The translations under genes were made by a program, and so were the position numbers. Below are positions 8,233-17,390 of a DNA stretch of 37,011 bases, one piece after another. Under the pieces are notes generated by a model, which did not search any database, was not told the origin of the DNA, and saw nothing but the letters and a program-made list of their open reading frames with translations. Source of the DNA: Lysinibacillus fusiformis. GTDB taxonomy: Bacteria > Bacillota > Bacilli > Bacillales_A > Planococcaceae. The stretch lies in NCBI GenBank assembly GCA_030027265.1, contig JASENG010000028.1, forward strand, positions 1-37,011, read 5' to 3'. Every line of letters starts with the position of its first letter. Position 1 is the stretch's first letter.

Positions 8233-9066
8233 TTAGACGACTACACTATTTGCAGGAGCACCAACCATTTTATTATGATGGCGCCCAATCGGGACAACCG
8301 AAGGAGAATCTGATACCGGATCCTCGATGACTTTGCACTCGAGATTGAAAATGTCTTTGATCAATGTGCTTGTAATCACTTCGGAGGGTGCTCCTTCGGC
8401 AACAAGCTTTCCTTTATGTAGGGCAAAAATATGGTCTGCATAGCGTGCGGACAGGTTGATATCATGAAGAACCATGACAATCGTTGTGCCATATTTTCGA
8501 TTTAAATCCGTCAGTAAATCCAGTATTTCTACTTGGTACGTAATATCTAAGTAAGTTGTAGGTTCGTCAAGAAATAGGATATCTGTTTGCTGGGCTAGTG
8601 CCATGGCAATCCAGACACGCTGTCTTTGTCCGCCAGAAAGCTCTTCGATATTTCGATCGGCAAATTCCGTAATATTCATGATTTCCATTGCTTCAGCAAC
8701 CGCTTCGTAATCCTTCTTAGACCAGCCTTTCAAGAAGGTTTGATGCGGAAATCTGCCTCTTCCCACTAGGTCAGCTACCGTAATGCCTTCAGGGACAATC
8801 GGGGATTGCGGCAACAGCCCTAATACACGCGCCAATTGCTTCGGTGGAATTTTATGAATCGGTTTTCCATCCAGGCTGATTTGCCCAGCTGTAGGTTTGA
8901 TGAGTCTTGCCATTGTTTTTAGCAGCGTCGATTTACCGCAGCCATTTGCACCAATGATAATGCTGATTTTATTGCTCGGTATATCGATGCTTACATCATG
9001 CAGGATGGTTTTTTTGTCGTATCCAGCAGTGATGCTTTCGGCTTGAAACGTGTGTGTTGGCTTCAT
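8233..9066 (-). CDS. Iron-siderophore ABC transporter, ATP-binding protein (FecE/FhuC/YusV type)
   Basis: ATPase of 277 residues with Walker A GANGCGKST near residues 40-48, signature LSGGQRQRVWIAMAL near 143-157, Walker B LFLDEPTTYLDI and the H-loop VLHDINLSARYAD. The DEPTTYLDI form is typical of the iron-siderophore/B12 ATPase group. The last ~25 residues extend beyond the core domain. The ATG overlaps the stop of the upstream permease, so translation is coupled. It is the last gene of the four-gene importer. Confidence 0.93.
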   Translation of the reverse strand: MKPTHTFQAESITAGYDKKTILHDVSIDIPSNKISIIIGANGCGKSTLLKTMARLIKPTAGQISLDGKPIHKIPPKQLARVLGLLPQSPIVPEGITVADLVGRGRFPHQTFLKGWSKKDYEAVAEAMEIMNITEFADRNIEELSGGQRQRVWIAMALAQQTDILFLDEPTTYLDITYQVEILDLLTDLNRKYGTTIVMVLHDINLSARYADHIFALHKGKLVAEGAPSEVITSTLIKDIFNLECKVIEDPVSDSPSVVPIGRHHNKMVGAPANSVVV

Positions 9067-10103
9067 TATAAATCTCCCTTTCGATTGATTCGAATTAACA
9101 AGTAAATCAAGTAAGGTGCCCCAAGAATACCGGTGATGACTCCTACAGGGTATCTAGTTTCAAATGCGAATTGTCCGATTAGGTCCGCGCCTAATACTAG
9201 TATAACCCCAATAAGTCCGGCTGGAATAATATTTGAAAACCCAACACCCACTAATCTTTTGGCGATTGGTCCAGCAAGGAATGCCACAAACGCGATTGGT
9301 CCCGTAGCAGCAGTAGCTAACGCAATGATAAGCACCGAGCTGATAATAAGGATCAGCCTTGTCTTATTCGTATCCACCCCAAGTGAAGTTGCCGCTTGTT
9401 CCCCTAGCTCCAGCATTTCCAATCGTTTACCAAAGAACAGAATGATTGGTGTAAACAGCAATACGATGATAACGAGTGGATAAAGATTTTCCATCTTCGC
9501 ACCATTCAAGCTGCCGCTTAGCCATCTCATCGCAGTCGGAATATCACTCTCCCTGCCAATTAGCATTAAATAGGAAATTACCGCGTTCAGCATTGCCTGC
9601 AGCCCAATACCAATTAAAATTAAACGGCCGATAGAAAAAGCGCTGCCTTTCGACAATCCATAAATCACCAATACCGTTGCAAGTCCGCCAATCACTGAGG
9701 CGATCGACACGACGGAATTACTGGCATGCAGCACAATGATGCAAAATACGGCCGCTGCACTTGATCCTGTTGTAATCCCGATGACATTGGGGTTAGCCAG
9801 TGGATTTCTTAGCATCGTTTGGAAGATATAACCCCCGACACCAAAAGCAAAACCAGCAAATACACCAGCAATCATTCTCGGCAATCGGAGTGTACCAACT
9901 GTAAATGTGGCACCCTTTACCTCTTCACCGAGTAAAACGCCGATGACATCCTTTATAGGATAGATCGTATTCCCTAACATCAGCATGGCACAGCAAAGCG
10001 CAAATGAAAGGATAGCAAGTACAGAAGTCATCATTATAAAACGGCGTCGTCTCTTTAATCTGGAACTCATTATAGTATTAATCGAAATAGTTTCATTCAT
10101 CAT
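9066..10103 (-). CDS. Iron-siderophore ABC transporter permease (FecCD family, second)
   Basis: Protein of 345 residues with about ten hydrophobic segments. FecCD-family blocks are visible: LRLPRMIAGVFAGFAFGVGG, NPLANPNVIGITTGSSAA and GPIAFVAFLAGPIAKRLVG. It pairs with the permease at 10100-11134 to form a heterodimeric channel. The reading frames overlap by 4 bases, giving tight coupling. Confidence 0.93.
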   Translation of the reverse strand: MMNETISINTIMSSRLKRRRRFIMMTSVLAILSFALCCAMLMLGNTIYPIKDVIGVLLGEEVKGATFTVGTLRLPRMIAGVFAGFAFGVGGYIFQTMLRNPLANPNVIGITTGSSAAAVFCIIVLHASNSVVSIASVIGGLATVLVIYGLSKGSAFSIGRLILIGIGLQAMLNAVISYLMLIGRESDIPTAMRWLSGSLNGAKMENLYPLVIIVLLFTPIILFFGKRLEMLELGEQAATSLGVDTNKTRLILIISSVLIIALATAATGPIAFVAFLAGPIAKRLVGVGFSNIIPAGLIGVILVLGADLIGQFAFETRYPVGVITGILGAPYLIYLLIRINRKGDL

Positions 10104-11134
10104 AATGCACGCATTTTCGCTTTCATCGTAATTAATATTAAAATTGGTGCGCCAACAAATGCTGTCACAATACCCACTTCAAGCTCGCCTGGGCTGCCAA
10201 GAAGTCTTCCAAGCACATCTGAAACCGTTAAAATTATCGCACCTGACAGGGCAGACATAGGAATAATATAGCGTAAATCCGGCCCAATCAGCAGGCGGAT
10301 GACGTGTGTTGCCAGTAGGCCGATAAAGCCGATGGGACCCGCCAATGCGGTTGCTGCACCGCATAAAAGGACGCCGCCGAGTGCGGCAACAAGGCGAATC
10401 GTGCCTGTTCGCACCCCTAATCCCCTCGCAGCCTCATCTCCCAATGCAAGTGCATTTAATGCCGGGCCGGTAAAAATTGCTATCAGTACTCCTACTATTA
10501 AAAAAGGAATAAAGGTTTTAATGGACTCCCAGTTTCCTGCCCCAACACTGCCTACCTGCCAAAATCTAAATTGGTCCATCACATTGGAACGTGGAATCAT
10601 AACGGCCACGACTAATGACGATAAAATCGCACTGGTAGCAGCACCTGCTAGAACAAGCTTAAGAGGTGTAGCACCGCCACTGCCCATGGAACCGATGCCA
10701 AATACAAAAATCGCCGTCAAAATGGCTCCCAGTATAGCCAGCCAAATATATTGATTGGCCGAACTAATATTGAAAAAGGCAATTCCGCAAACGACAAATA
10801 AAGAGGCCCCTGTATTGACCCCCAAAATACTTGGATCGGCAATCGGGTTACGCGTAACGGATTGCATAAGTGATCCTGAAACACCTAATGCAGCACCGCA
10901 CATCAGACTAAAAATTGTTCGAACAATTCTTTGCCGCACAACATTTGCCTCATGGGATTGAACGTCTGGATGGAATAACCCATCCAGAAGATCTCCCCAG
11001 CCAATCATCCGAGAACCAAATGCAAGCGATGCTAAAATACATACACCAAGTAAAAGTAGCAAAGGAATAAACACTCTTATAAAATTACGCGGAATATGCA
11101 ACTGCTTTTTTTCAGAAACGGATACATTGTTCAT
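10100..11134 (-). CDS. Iron-siderophore ABC transporter permease (FecCD family, first)
   Basis: Protein of 344 residues with a short cytoplasmic N-terminus and about ten hydrophobic segments. Family blocks are RIVRTIFSLMCGAALGVSG, NPIADPSILGVNTGASL and GPIGFIGLLATHVIRLLIG, followed by the GAIILTVSDVLGRLL region. It starts one base after the binding-protein stop and has only a weak A-rich ribosome site, so it probably relies on coupling. Confidence 0.93.
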   Translation of the reverse strand: MNNVSVSEKKQLHIPRNFIRVFIPLLLLLGVCILASLAFGSRMIGWGDLLDGLFHPDVQSHEANVVRQRIVRTIFSLMCGAALGVSGSLMQSVTRNPIADPSILGVNTGASLFVVCGIAFFNISSANQYIWLAILGAILTAIFVFGIGSMGSGGATPLKLVLAGAATSAILSSLVVAVMIPRSNVMDQFRFWQVGSVGAGNWESIKTFIPFLIVGVLIAIFTGPALNALALGDEAARGLGVRTGTIRLVAALGGVLLCGAATALAGPIGFIGLLATHVIRLLIGPDLRYIIPMSALSGAIILTVSDVLGRLLGSPGELEVGIVTAFVGAPILILITMKAKMRAL

Positions 11135-11135
11135 G

Positions 11136-12197
11136 TTATTTTATCTTTTTCGCAGCGTCTGAGATTAGAGTTAAATAGTCATCAATTGTATATTCAATTG
11201 ATAATGGGCTTGGCGTACCAGCAGCTGCAAGTGGCGTGTTATCTCCAATAATCGCTACAGCACCGTTTTTAATCGCCGGCACATTTCCAAGAATCGGATC
11301 AGCTTGTAATGCTGCTAGTGTTGTATCATCACCGTATGCCACGAAAATTTCTACATCACTTAAAGCATCTGCATTTTCAGCACTTAGCTCAAGATAGAAG
11401 CTATCTGGATTTTCAATTTGGTTTTGAACGCTTTCCGGGAACTCCATGCCCAGATCGCCAAGGAAATCACCGCGTGGGTCTCCTGGTGTATAAATGTAGA
11501 ACTTCGATAAATCAGTTGCAGTGAACATAGCAAATGCAGCTTTTTTCCCTTTAATTTCAGGATATTCACTTACTTTATCTTGAATCAATTTTTCTGTATC
11601 AGCAAGCAGTTGTTTCCCTTCTTCTTCCATCCCCATACCGATTGAGTTGTATGTAATTTGGTCGCGCCATGAAGTTACCCATGGGATATCTTGATAAGCG
11701 ACTACCGGTGCAATTTCACTTAACGTATCATATTCTTCTTGCGTAATACCTGAGTAAGCTGCAAGAATGACATCTGGATTTGAATCTGCGATTGCTTCAA
11801 AATCCAAACCATCCGTATCTTGGTAGATGTTTGGATTTTCTTCACCAAGCTCTTTTAATTTTTCAGCAGTCCAAGGAAGCATCCCGCTATCATCTTGCAC
11901 ACCGTAGTTGGCAGCTGAGAATCCTACTGGTACAACACCAAGAGCAAGGGCTACATCTTGGTTCGACCAAGCAATTGTTGCCACACGTTCAGGCTTTTCT
12001 TCAATTGTTGTTTCACCAAAAGCGTGTTTAATCACGATTGGATATTCAGCTGCTGATTCTTCTGCATCAGCTGTGTCTGATTCTGTTGACTTTGTGTCTT
12101 CCGTGCTGGATTCCTTATCGGAACAACCCACAAGTGCAAGGGAAAGAATCGAAATTAATAACAAGGTTAACAATGAAAAATGTTTTTTTGATTTCAT
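11136..12197 (-). CDS. Iron-siderophore ABC transporter, substrate-binding lipoprotein
   Basis: Protein of 353 residues. The signal peptide ends in lipobox LVGC with Cys25, followed by a long Ser/Thr/Glu/Asp linker (about residues 26-50). The FepB/FhuD-type binding domain follows with PERVATIAWSNQDVALALG near its start and the ADSNPDVILA block in the middle. It is displayed on the outer face and hands the ferric siderophore to the two permeases. AGGAG lies about 12 bases before the ATG. It is the first gene after a Fur-controlled promoter. The siderophore type is not readable. Confidence 0.93.
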   Translation of the reverse strand: MKSKKHFSLLTLLLISILSLALVGCSDKESSTEDTKSTESDTADAEESAAEYPIVIKHAFGETTIEEKPERVATIAWSNQDVALALGVVPVGFSAANYGVQDDSGMLPWTAEKLKELGEENPNIYQDTDGLDFEAIADSNPDVILAAYSGITQEEYDTLSEIAPVVAYQDIPWVTSWRDQITYNSIGMGMEEEGKQLLADTEKLIQDKVSEYPEIKGKKAAFAMFTATDLSKFYIYTPGDPRGDFLGDLGMEFPESVQNQIENPDSFYLELSAENADALSDVEIFVAYGDDTTLAALQADPILGNVPAIKNGAVAIIGDNTPLAAAGTPSPLSIEYTIDDYLTLISDAAKKIK

Positions 12198-12225
12198 TTG
12201 GGATTACACTCCTATAGTCTTTAAT

Positions 12226-12240
12226 TGATAATGATTATCA
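12226..12240. promoter_or_regulatory. Fur box
   Basis: TGATAATGATTATCA is a perfect 7-1-7 inverted repeat, identical to the Bacillus Fur consensus TGATAATNATTATCA. It lies between the predicted -10 and the binding-protein gene, so Fur with iron would block early elongation or polymerase binding. Confidence 0.92.
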
Positions 12241-12252
12241 TCTTCACTCATT

Positions 12253-12281
12253 ACTATATCCCCTGCATGAAAAGTTGTCAA
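12253..12281 (-). promoter_or_regulatory. Sigma-A promoter of the siderophore operon
   Basis: On the minus strand TTGACA (12276-12281) is followed after exactly 17 bases by TATAGT (12253-12258). Transcription would begin near 12246, a few bases before the Fur box, leaving a leader of about 50 bases. Confidence 0.85.
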
Positions 12282-12334
12282 TATATTATTTTAATTCCAA
12301 ATAGGTAGAAAGAGAGTTATATTACTATTACTAA

Positions 12335-12547
12335 TTTATTAAAGGAGGGAAACCAAAAGTACCATATTTGGCCTTTGCTCTCTTTTCGCAAAGTAAGCGT
12401 ACACCGTAAATTGCCTTAGAACCTGAACCGGCACCTGTAGGAGAAGAAATCGTATGGGGTCCAAACGTTGTTTCGATGGAGGAATTACGGAAGAAAAGGT
12501 CTGCGAAGAATGACAAGTGGACTGGCTTGCTTCGGAAAACTCAATGA
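12335..12547 (+). pseudogene. Possible degraded coding remnant, unidentified
   Basis: The plus frame from 12335 to the TGA at 12545 has a single in-frame TAA at 12407-12409. The second part reads like a charged protein tail, with EPEPAPVGEEIVWGPNVV then SMEELRKKRSAKND. A strong AAAGGAGGG lies at 12341 but no start codon follows at a usable distance. I do not recognise the family. A 61-codon minus frame (12331-12516) covers the same bases, so the coding sense is uncertain. This is the only content I can suggest for the otherwise empty gap 12282-12564. Confidence 0.22.
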
Positions 12548-12564
12548 ACAGCCTTCCCCGAAAT

Positions 12565-12609
12565 CATGAAAAGAGCGTTCCTTATTTATACCAGGACGCT
12601 CTTTTCATG
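12565..12609. terminator. Bidirectional terminator between siderophore and peptide operons
   Basis: CATGAAAAGAGCGT (12565-12578) pairs with ACGCTCTTTTCATG (12596-12609). Further pairing TCCT/AGGA lies inside, and the loop is AT-rich. Either strand gives a GC stem followed by CUUUU, so it can stop the aminotransferase gene ending at 12657 and anything reading rightward. Confidence 0.75.
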
Positions 12610-12656
12610 TAAGGTTAGGATATTTGTCTATATTTCGAGTCTTCTGCTCATACAAT

Positions 12657-13841
12657 TCAAATATTTACAGAGCTCAGCGCAGCTACGAATTGTTCGAGGC
12701 GGTCCATTCCTTTTTCAAGCTCCTCCATTGAGGATGCATAGGATAAGCGGATGTAGCCTTCCCCGTATTCCGTAAAGGCATTACCCGGCGTGACGGCTAC
12801 TTTTGCTGCATTCAATAAATTGATGGAGAATTCTTCGGAGCTGAGACCGAATTTCTTAATAGAAGGAAAAATATAAAAAGCCCCTTTAGGATAGACAACT
12901 TCCAGACCCATATCAACGAGTCTTTGATAGACATAATCCCTTCTTTTGTTGTATTCATTTTTCATCTCCACCACTTCTTTATGCTGAGTACCGTGTTTTA
13001 AAGCTTCGATGGCTGCATATTGGCTAATTGACGTTGCACAAACTACATTATATGAATGCAGTTTATGCATTTGCTTTGTAATATAGGCGGGAGCAAAAGT
13101 AAATCCAATGCGCCAGCCCGTCATCGAATGGGATTTTGAAAGTCCATTGATGACGATGGATTTCTCTTTTAATCCCGGATAAGCTGCGATGGAATAATGC
13201 TGATCTTCATAAACTAATTCGCTATAAATTTCATCGGACACGATAAAGATATCCTTGTCCTTTAGCAGCTGCCCTATCTCTTGAATTTCTTCTTTTGAAA
13301 GCACGGTTCCGATCGGATTAGATGGATACGGGAAAACGATGCACCGTGTTTTATCCGTAATATGTTCATTGATTAAGGAAGCAGTTAGTTTGAATCCTGT
13401 TTTACTTGTATCGATGAAAACGGGAACAGCCTCACATAATCGAATAAGCGGCTCATATCCTGGATAACTTGGTGCAGGTATGATCACTTCGGTACCAGGG
13501 GAAAGAATTGTTCTGAATGCCAGATCAAGTGCCTCACTTGCACCTATGGTTACCAACACTTCCTGCTGCGGATTATAGGAGAGGCCATACAGTTTTTGTA
13601 TATACTCGCTGGCGCTTTCACGAAGCTCCTTCAATCCATTGTTTGATGTGTATCCTATTTTGTTGTCTTGTATTGCCTGAATCCCGGCTGCATTGATATA
13701 GCTTGGGGATGGAAAATCCGGCTGCCCCAAAGATAAATTCACCACATCCGTCATGTCAAAAGCAAGATTGGCAATTTTCCGTATTCCAGACTCTTCTATA
13801 TCAACTAATGTTTGATTGAGCAGTTCATTCAAATATGTCAT
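12657..13841 (-). CDS. Class I/II PLP aminotransferase
   Basis: Fold-type I transaminase of 394 residues. The PLP Lys236 is in GLSKSHSMTGWRIG, the NP of YPSNPIG is at about 175-176, the ring-contact Asp is in VSDEIYSELVY near 203, and the substrate-contact Arg is in YIRLSYA near the end. The sequence fits the aspartate/aromatic/PatA-like group. I chose ATG 13841 because AGGAG sits 8 bases upstream, while the ATG at 13847 is only two bases from it. It is the last gene of the peptide-import operon, 83 bases after the FAD dehydrogenase. The inferred role is deamination of an amino acid released from the imported substrate. Confidence 0.9.
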   Translation of the reverse strand: MTYLNELLNQTLVDIEESGIRKIANLAFDMTDVVNLSLGQPDFPSPSYINAAGIQAIQDNKIGYTSNNGLKELRESASEYIQKLYGLSYNPQQEVLVTIGASEALDLAFRTILSPGTEVIIPAPSYPGYEPLIRLCEAVPVFIDTSKTGFKLTASLINEHITDKTRCIVFPYPSNPIGTVLSKEEIQEIGQLLKDKDIFIVSDEIYSELVYEDQHYSIAAYPGLKEKSIVINGLSKSHSMTGWRIGFTFAPAYITKQMHKLHSYNVVCATSISQYAAIEALKHGTQHKEVVEMKNEYNKRRDYVYQRLVDMGLEVVYPKGAFYIFPSIKKFGLSSEEFSINLLNAAKVAVTPGNAFTEYGEGYIRLSYASSMEELEKGMDRLEQFVAALSSVNI

Positions 13842-13923
13842 ACTCATAACTCCTTTTAGCATTCAGTAATTGATGACTTCTCATGATGTACAAACTTCGC
13901 ATCAACTCTACCCTACGAAGCTT

Positions 13924-15321
13924 TTAGTCTAGGCTGAAAATTTTCCCTGGATTTAAAATGTGATTCGGATCTAGTACTTGTTTAATCGATTTCATGACAT
14001 CCAGTGCTTTACCGTGTTGTTCCTGTTGATATTTCATTTTCCCCAATCCGACGCCATGTTCCCCCGTACAAGTTCCGCCAACGGATAAAGCGAATTTTAC
14101 GATTTGTTCATTGACCTCATTCATTTTTTCTATTTCCTCTGAATCATTCGGGTCAAAAATAATTCCGGCATGGAAGTTCCCATCGCCAATATGTCCTATG
14201 ATACTGCCATCCAAGCCCTTTTCTTCGATGCATTTGCGACTAAATTCAATGGCATCTGCCAGTTTGGATAGCGGAACACATACATCCGTATTCAACACTT
14301 TTTTCCCAGGGTTGGCATGTTTCAGGATATATAAGTGGTTATGCCTTACTTCCCACAGCTTCTTTCGACCGAGGGAATCTGTTTCAATATCAAATTGATA
14401 GCAGCCAAAGCCAGTAAACAAGTCTTTTGTGACTTCAAGATCTCCATCCACATTGCCTTTGGAGCCATTAAATTCTAAAAACAACGTTGTATCTTCTGTA
14501 TAATTTGTTTCTGCACTTTTATTAAATTCTTTAATGGTAATAGCCTCAACAAGCTCCATTCTTGCAATTGGCACCCCTACTTGAAGGAGTGAAGTTGCCG
14601 CTTGTATGGCATTTTCCAGTGATGAGAAAACCGCTCGTCCAGCAACAGTTACTTCCGGGATCCCTTGCACCTGTAAAGTAAGTTCAGTGAAAGCACCCAA
14701 AGTCCCTTCCGATCCCACGAAAAGCTCAGTCAATCGGTAGCCTGAAGAGGATTTTTTGGCTTTATTTCCTGTATGAATGATATTCCCATCCGCCAGAACC
14801 ACTTCCAGGTCACGCACATTATCCTTCATGGCACCATATCGAACAGTCGTTGTCCCGCTTGCATTTGTAGAAGCCATCCCTCCTAATGTAGCATCCGCTC
14901 CCGGATCGACAGGGAAAAATAATCCATGCTTTCCTAGCTCTGCGTTTAGCTGCAGTCTTGTGACACCAGGTTGAACAACGACCAATAAATCCTTTGGCTG
15001 AATATCGATAATTTTGTTCATATATTGAAAATCAATCGTAATACCGCCATGGATTGGAATCGCTTGACCCTCAAGCCCCGAGCCGGCACCAAATGGCACT
15101 ACTGGAATCTTATGTTCGTTGGCAAAACGCAGCACTTCCACGACTTCCTGCTTCTCTTGAGGAAAAACAACTACATCCGGAAGATGGGATGCATGAAAGG
15201 ATTCATCTTGGCTATGATTTAAAAGAACTGTTTCGTTTGTTGTTATTCGCTCTTCTGGCAGGATTTCTTTTAAACCTTCCATCAGATTCCTAGCTTTTAA
15301 GTTTCCTTTTACTTGATTCAT
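13924..15321 (-). CDS. FAD-linked 2-hydroxyacid dehydrogenase (GlcD/D-lactate dehydrogenase family)
   Basis: Flavoprotein of 465 residues. The N-terminal FAD-binding domain (about 40-220) has the PFGAGSGLEGQAIP loop and PGADATLGGMASTNASGT. The C-terminal cap carries IGHIGDGNFH, GEHGVGLGK and the closing LDPNHILNPGKIF. These are marks of GlcD and D-lactate dehydrogenases that oxidise D-2-hydroxyacids to 2-oxoacids. No cysteine-rich Fe-S domain is fused. The start has GAGGAGG eight bases upstream. It lies 25 bases after the importer ATPase gene, in the same operon as the aminotransferase. The natural electron acceptor and exact hydroxyacid are not evident. Confidence 0.9.
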   Translation of the reverse strand: MNQVKGNLKARNLMEGLKEILPEERITTNETVLLNHSQDESFHASHLPDVVVFPQEKQEVVEVLRFANEHKIPVVPFGAGSGLEGQAIPIHGGITIDFQYMNKIIDIQPKDLLVVVQPGVTRLQLNAELGKHGLFFPVDPGADATLGGMASTNASGTTTVRYGAMKDNVRDLEVVLADGNIIHTGNKAKKSSSGYRLTELFVGSEGTLGAFTELTLQVQGIPEVTVAGRAVFSSLENAIQAATSLLQVGVPIARMELVEAITIKEFNKSAETNYTEDTTLFLEFNGSKGNVDGDLEVTKDLFTGFGCYQFDIETDSLGRKKLWEVRHNHLYILKHANPGKKVLNTDVCVPLSKLADAIEFSRKCIEEKGLDGSIIGHIGDGNFHAGIIFDPNDSEEIEKMNEVNEQIVKFALSVGGTCTGEHGVGLGKMKYQQEQHGKALDVMKSIKQVLDPNHILNPGKIFSLD

Positions 15322-15346
15322 TTATAATCCTCCTCGTTTATTCGGT

Positions 15347-16330
15347 TTAATATAAATGACACTTCACATAGTGACCAGGTCTTGCTTCCTTATTAACCGG
15401 TATAGCTTGCTGGCAGATTTCCGTTGCCATCGGACATCTCGGATGGAAGACACATCCAGATGGCGGATTTAATGGTGAAGGGATTTCCCCTTTCAGGATA
15501 ATTCTTTCGCGCTTCTTCCCAGGATTCGGATGCGGCACAGATGATAATAGTGCCTTCGTATAGGGATGCAAAGGTTCGGCAAATATATTATCCGTATCGG
15601 TATATTCCACGATTTGCCCTAAATACATTACGCCAATTTGGTCGGATATATGTCGGACAACGCTAATATCATGGGCGATAAATAGATAGGTCAGCTTCAA
15701 ATCTTCTTGTAGAACCCGCAGTAAATTGACTATTTGAGCCTGTGTGGACACATCCAGGGCTGACACTGGTTCATCGCAAACAATTATTTTGGGATTTAAA
15801 ATAAGTGCCCTTGCCAATACAATCCTTTGCCTTTGCCCTCCAGAAAACTCATGTGGATAGCGATAGTAGTGATCTACATTCAAACCGACCTTATAAAGAA
15901 TTTCCATCACTTTTTCCGTTCGCTCATTCTTATTGCCAAGCTTATGAATAATGAGCGGCTCCTCCAGAATTTCTCCAATACGTTTCCGAGGATTCAGGGA
16001 TGAAAAGGGGTCCTGGAAAACCATTTGCAGATCTTGCCTTGCCTTTCTGAGCTCATCGCCTTTTAGCTGGAAAAGGTCCTTCCCTTTAAACAATGCACTC
16101 CCGCTTGTCGGTTCAGTCAATCGTAAAATCGTCCGGCCTGTTGTACTTTTCCCGCAGCCCGATTCCCCGACTAATCCTAATGTTTTTCCTTCAAATAATT
16201 TGAAAGACACATCATCTACCGCTTTTACGACCGCACTTTTTTGGCCGATCTCGTTTTTGACAGGAAAGTGTTTTTTTAAACTATTTACTTCCAAAAGGGG
16301 CTCAGGATTATACGTTAATTGTGTTGTCAT
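15347..16330 (-). CDS. Oligopeptide/dipeptide ABC transporter ATP-binding protein (DppF/OppF type)
   Basis: ATPase of 327 residues. Walker A GESGCGKST is at 55-63, the signature FSGGQRQRIVLARAL and Walker B CDEPVSALDVS follow, then the H-loop FIAHDISVVRHI. The C-terminal oligopeptide-transporter extension has PSPLNPPSGCVFHPRCP. The start overlaps the DppD-like gene by 23 bases. It works as a heterodimer with that protein. Confidence 0.93.
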   Translation of the reverse strand: MTTQLTYNPEPLLEVNSLKKHFPVKNEIGQKSAVVKAVDDVSFKLFEGKTLGLVGESGCGKSTTGRTILRLTEPTSGSALFKGKDLFQLKGDELRKARQDLQMVFQDPFSSLNPRKRIGEILEEPLIIHKLGNKNERTEKVMEILYKVGLNVDHYYRYPHEFSGGQRQRIVLARALILNPKIIVCDEPVSALDVSTQAQIVNLLRVLQEDLKLTYLFIAHDISVVRHISDQIGVMYLGQIVEYTDTDNIFAEPLHPYTKALLSSVPHPNPGKKRERIILKGEIPSPLNPPSGCVFHPRCPMATEICQQAIPVNKEARPGHYVKCHLY

Positions 16331-17327
16331 ATGCGACTTCCCCTTTCTCTACTTTTTCATAATGCCAGCACCGCACTTTATGATTTTCAGTGTGGATCAC
16401 TAGTTCCGGCGACTCTTCCCTGCATAAATCGTCCGCATACGGACATCTTTCGGCAAATCGGCAGCCTTTTGGAATATTATTTAATGAAGGAACGGCTCCT
16501 TCAATCACATGCAATTTTTCCGAACGATCCCCTTCCAAGGTCGGCATGGATTTCATTAACCCTTTTGTATAGGGGTGAAGGGGTTTCGAGAATAAGGTCT
16601 CGACATCTGTTTCTTCTACGATCTGACCTAGATACATTACAATCACGCGCGTACAGATTTCCGCGACAACACCAAGATCATGGGTAATAAACATCACGCT
16701 CATGTTATATTCCTTATTCAGCTGTAAAATCAAATCCAATATTTGAGCTTGAATCGTCACATCCAAGGCGGTAGTCGGTTCATCTGCTATCAACACTTTC
16801 GGCTTGCAGGCGAGTGCCATCGCAATCATGACCCGCTGCCGCATCCCCCCTGATAATTCATGCGGATATTGTTTCACCCTTTTCTCGGGAGCTGAAATTC
16901 CTGTCAAACGCAATAATTCAATGACTTTTTCAGTCGCTTGTTTTTTCGATAACTTTTGATGGATCATAAGCGACTCACTAATTTGAAACCCAATCGTGTA
17001 AACGGGATTTAACGAGCTTAATGGGTCCTGGAAAATCATCGAAATATCATTTCCGCGGATTTCCTGAACTTTTTCCATGGGCAGCTTGAGAATGTTTTTT
17101 CCTTGAAAATTAATCTCGCCCTCATAATCTACTAAATATTTCTCATCATATAATCGAAGAATGGATTGTGAGGTTACGCTTTTCCCGCAGCCGGATTCCC
17201 CCACAATTCCTAATATCTCGCCTTCTTTCAATTGAAAGTTGATGCCATGTAAAGCAGTGACACTTCCTCTTTCAGTATGAAAACTCGTTTTTAAGTCTTT
17301 CACTTCCAAAATCGGCTGTTGGCTCAT
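16308..17327 (-). CDS. Oligopeptide/dipeptide ABC transporter ATP-binding protein (DppD/OppD type)
   Basis: ATPase of 339 residues. Walker A GESGCGKS is at 43-50, the signature LSGGMRQRVMIAMAL and Walker B ADEPTTALDVT follow, then the H-loop FITHDLGVVAEIC and the C-terminal PSLNNIPKGCRFAERCP extension with conserved cysteines. AAAGGGGG precedes the ATG by 6 bases. It is located between the DppC-like permease and DppF-like ATPase genes. Confidence 0.93.
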   Translation of the reverse strand: MSQQPILEVKDLKTSFHTERGSVTALHGINFQLKEGEILGIVGESGCGKSVTSQSILRLYDEKYLVDYEGEINFQGKNILKLPMEKVQEIRGNDISMIFQDPLSSLNPVYTIGFQISESLMIHQKLSKKQATEKVIELLRLTGISAPEKRVKQYPHELSGGMRQRVMIAMALACKPKVLIADEPTTALDVTIQAQILDLILQLNKEYNMSVMFITHDLGVVAEICTRVIVMYLGQIVEETDVETLFSKPLHPYTKGLMKSMPTLEGDRSEKLHVIEGAVPSLNNIPKGCRFAERCPYADDLCREESPELVIHTENHKVRCWHYEKVEKGEVAYDNTINV

Positions 17328-17390
17328 GAAAATCCCCCTTTCGGTTATTTAACGTTAGTGAAAATTCCAAAGCTTTGGCTCAGGATTCCA

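Noticed and set aside
12331..12516. 61-codon minus-strand frame
   Set aside because: No ribosome site or recognisable motif, and it overlaps an equally open plus frame; not enough to call a gene.
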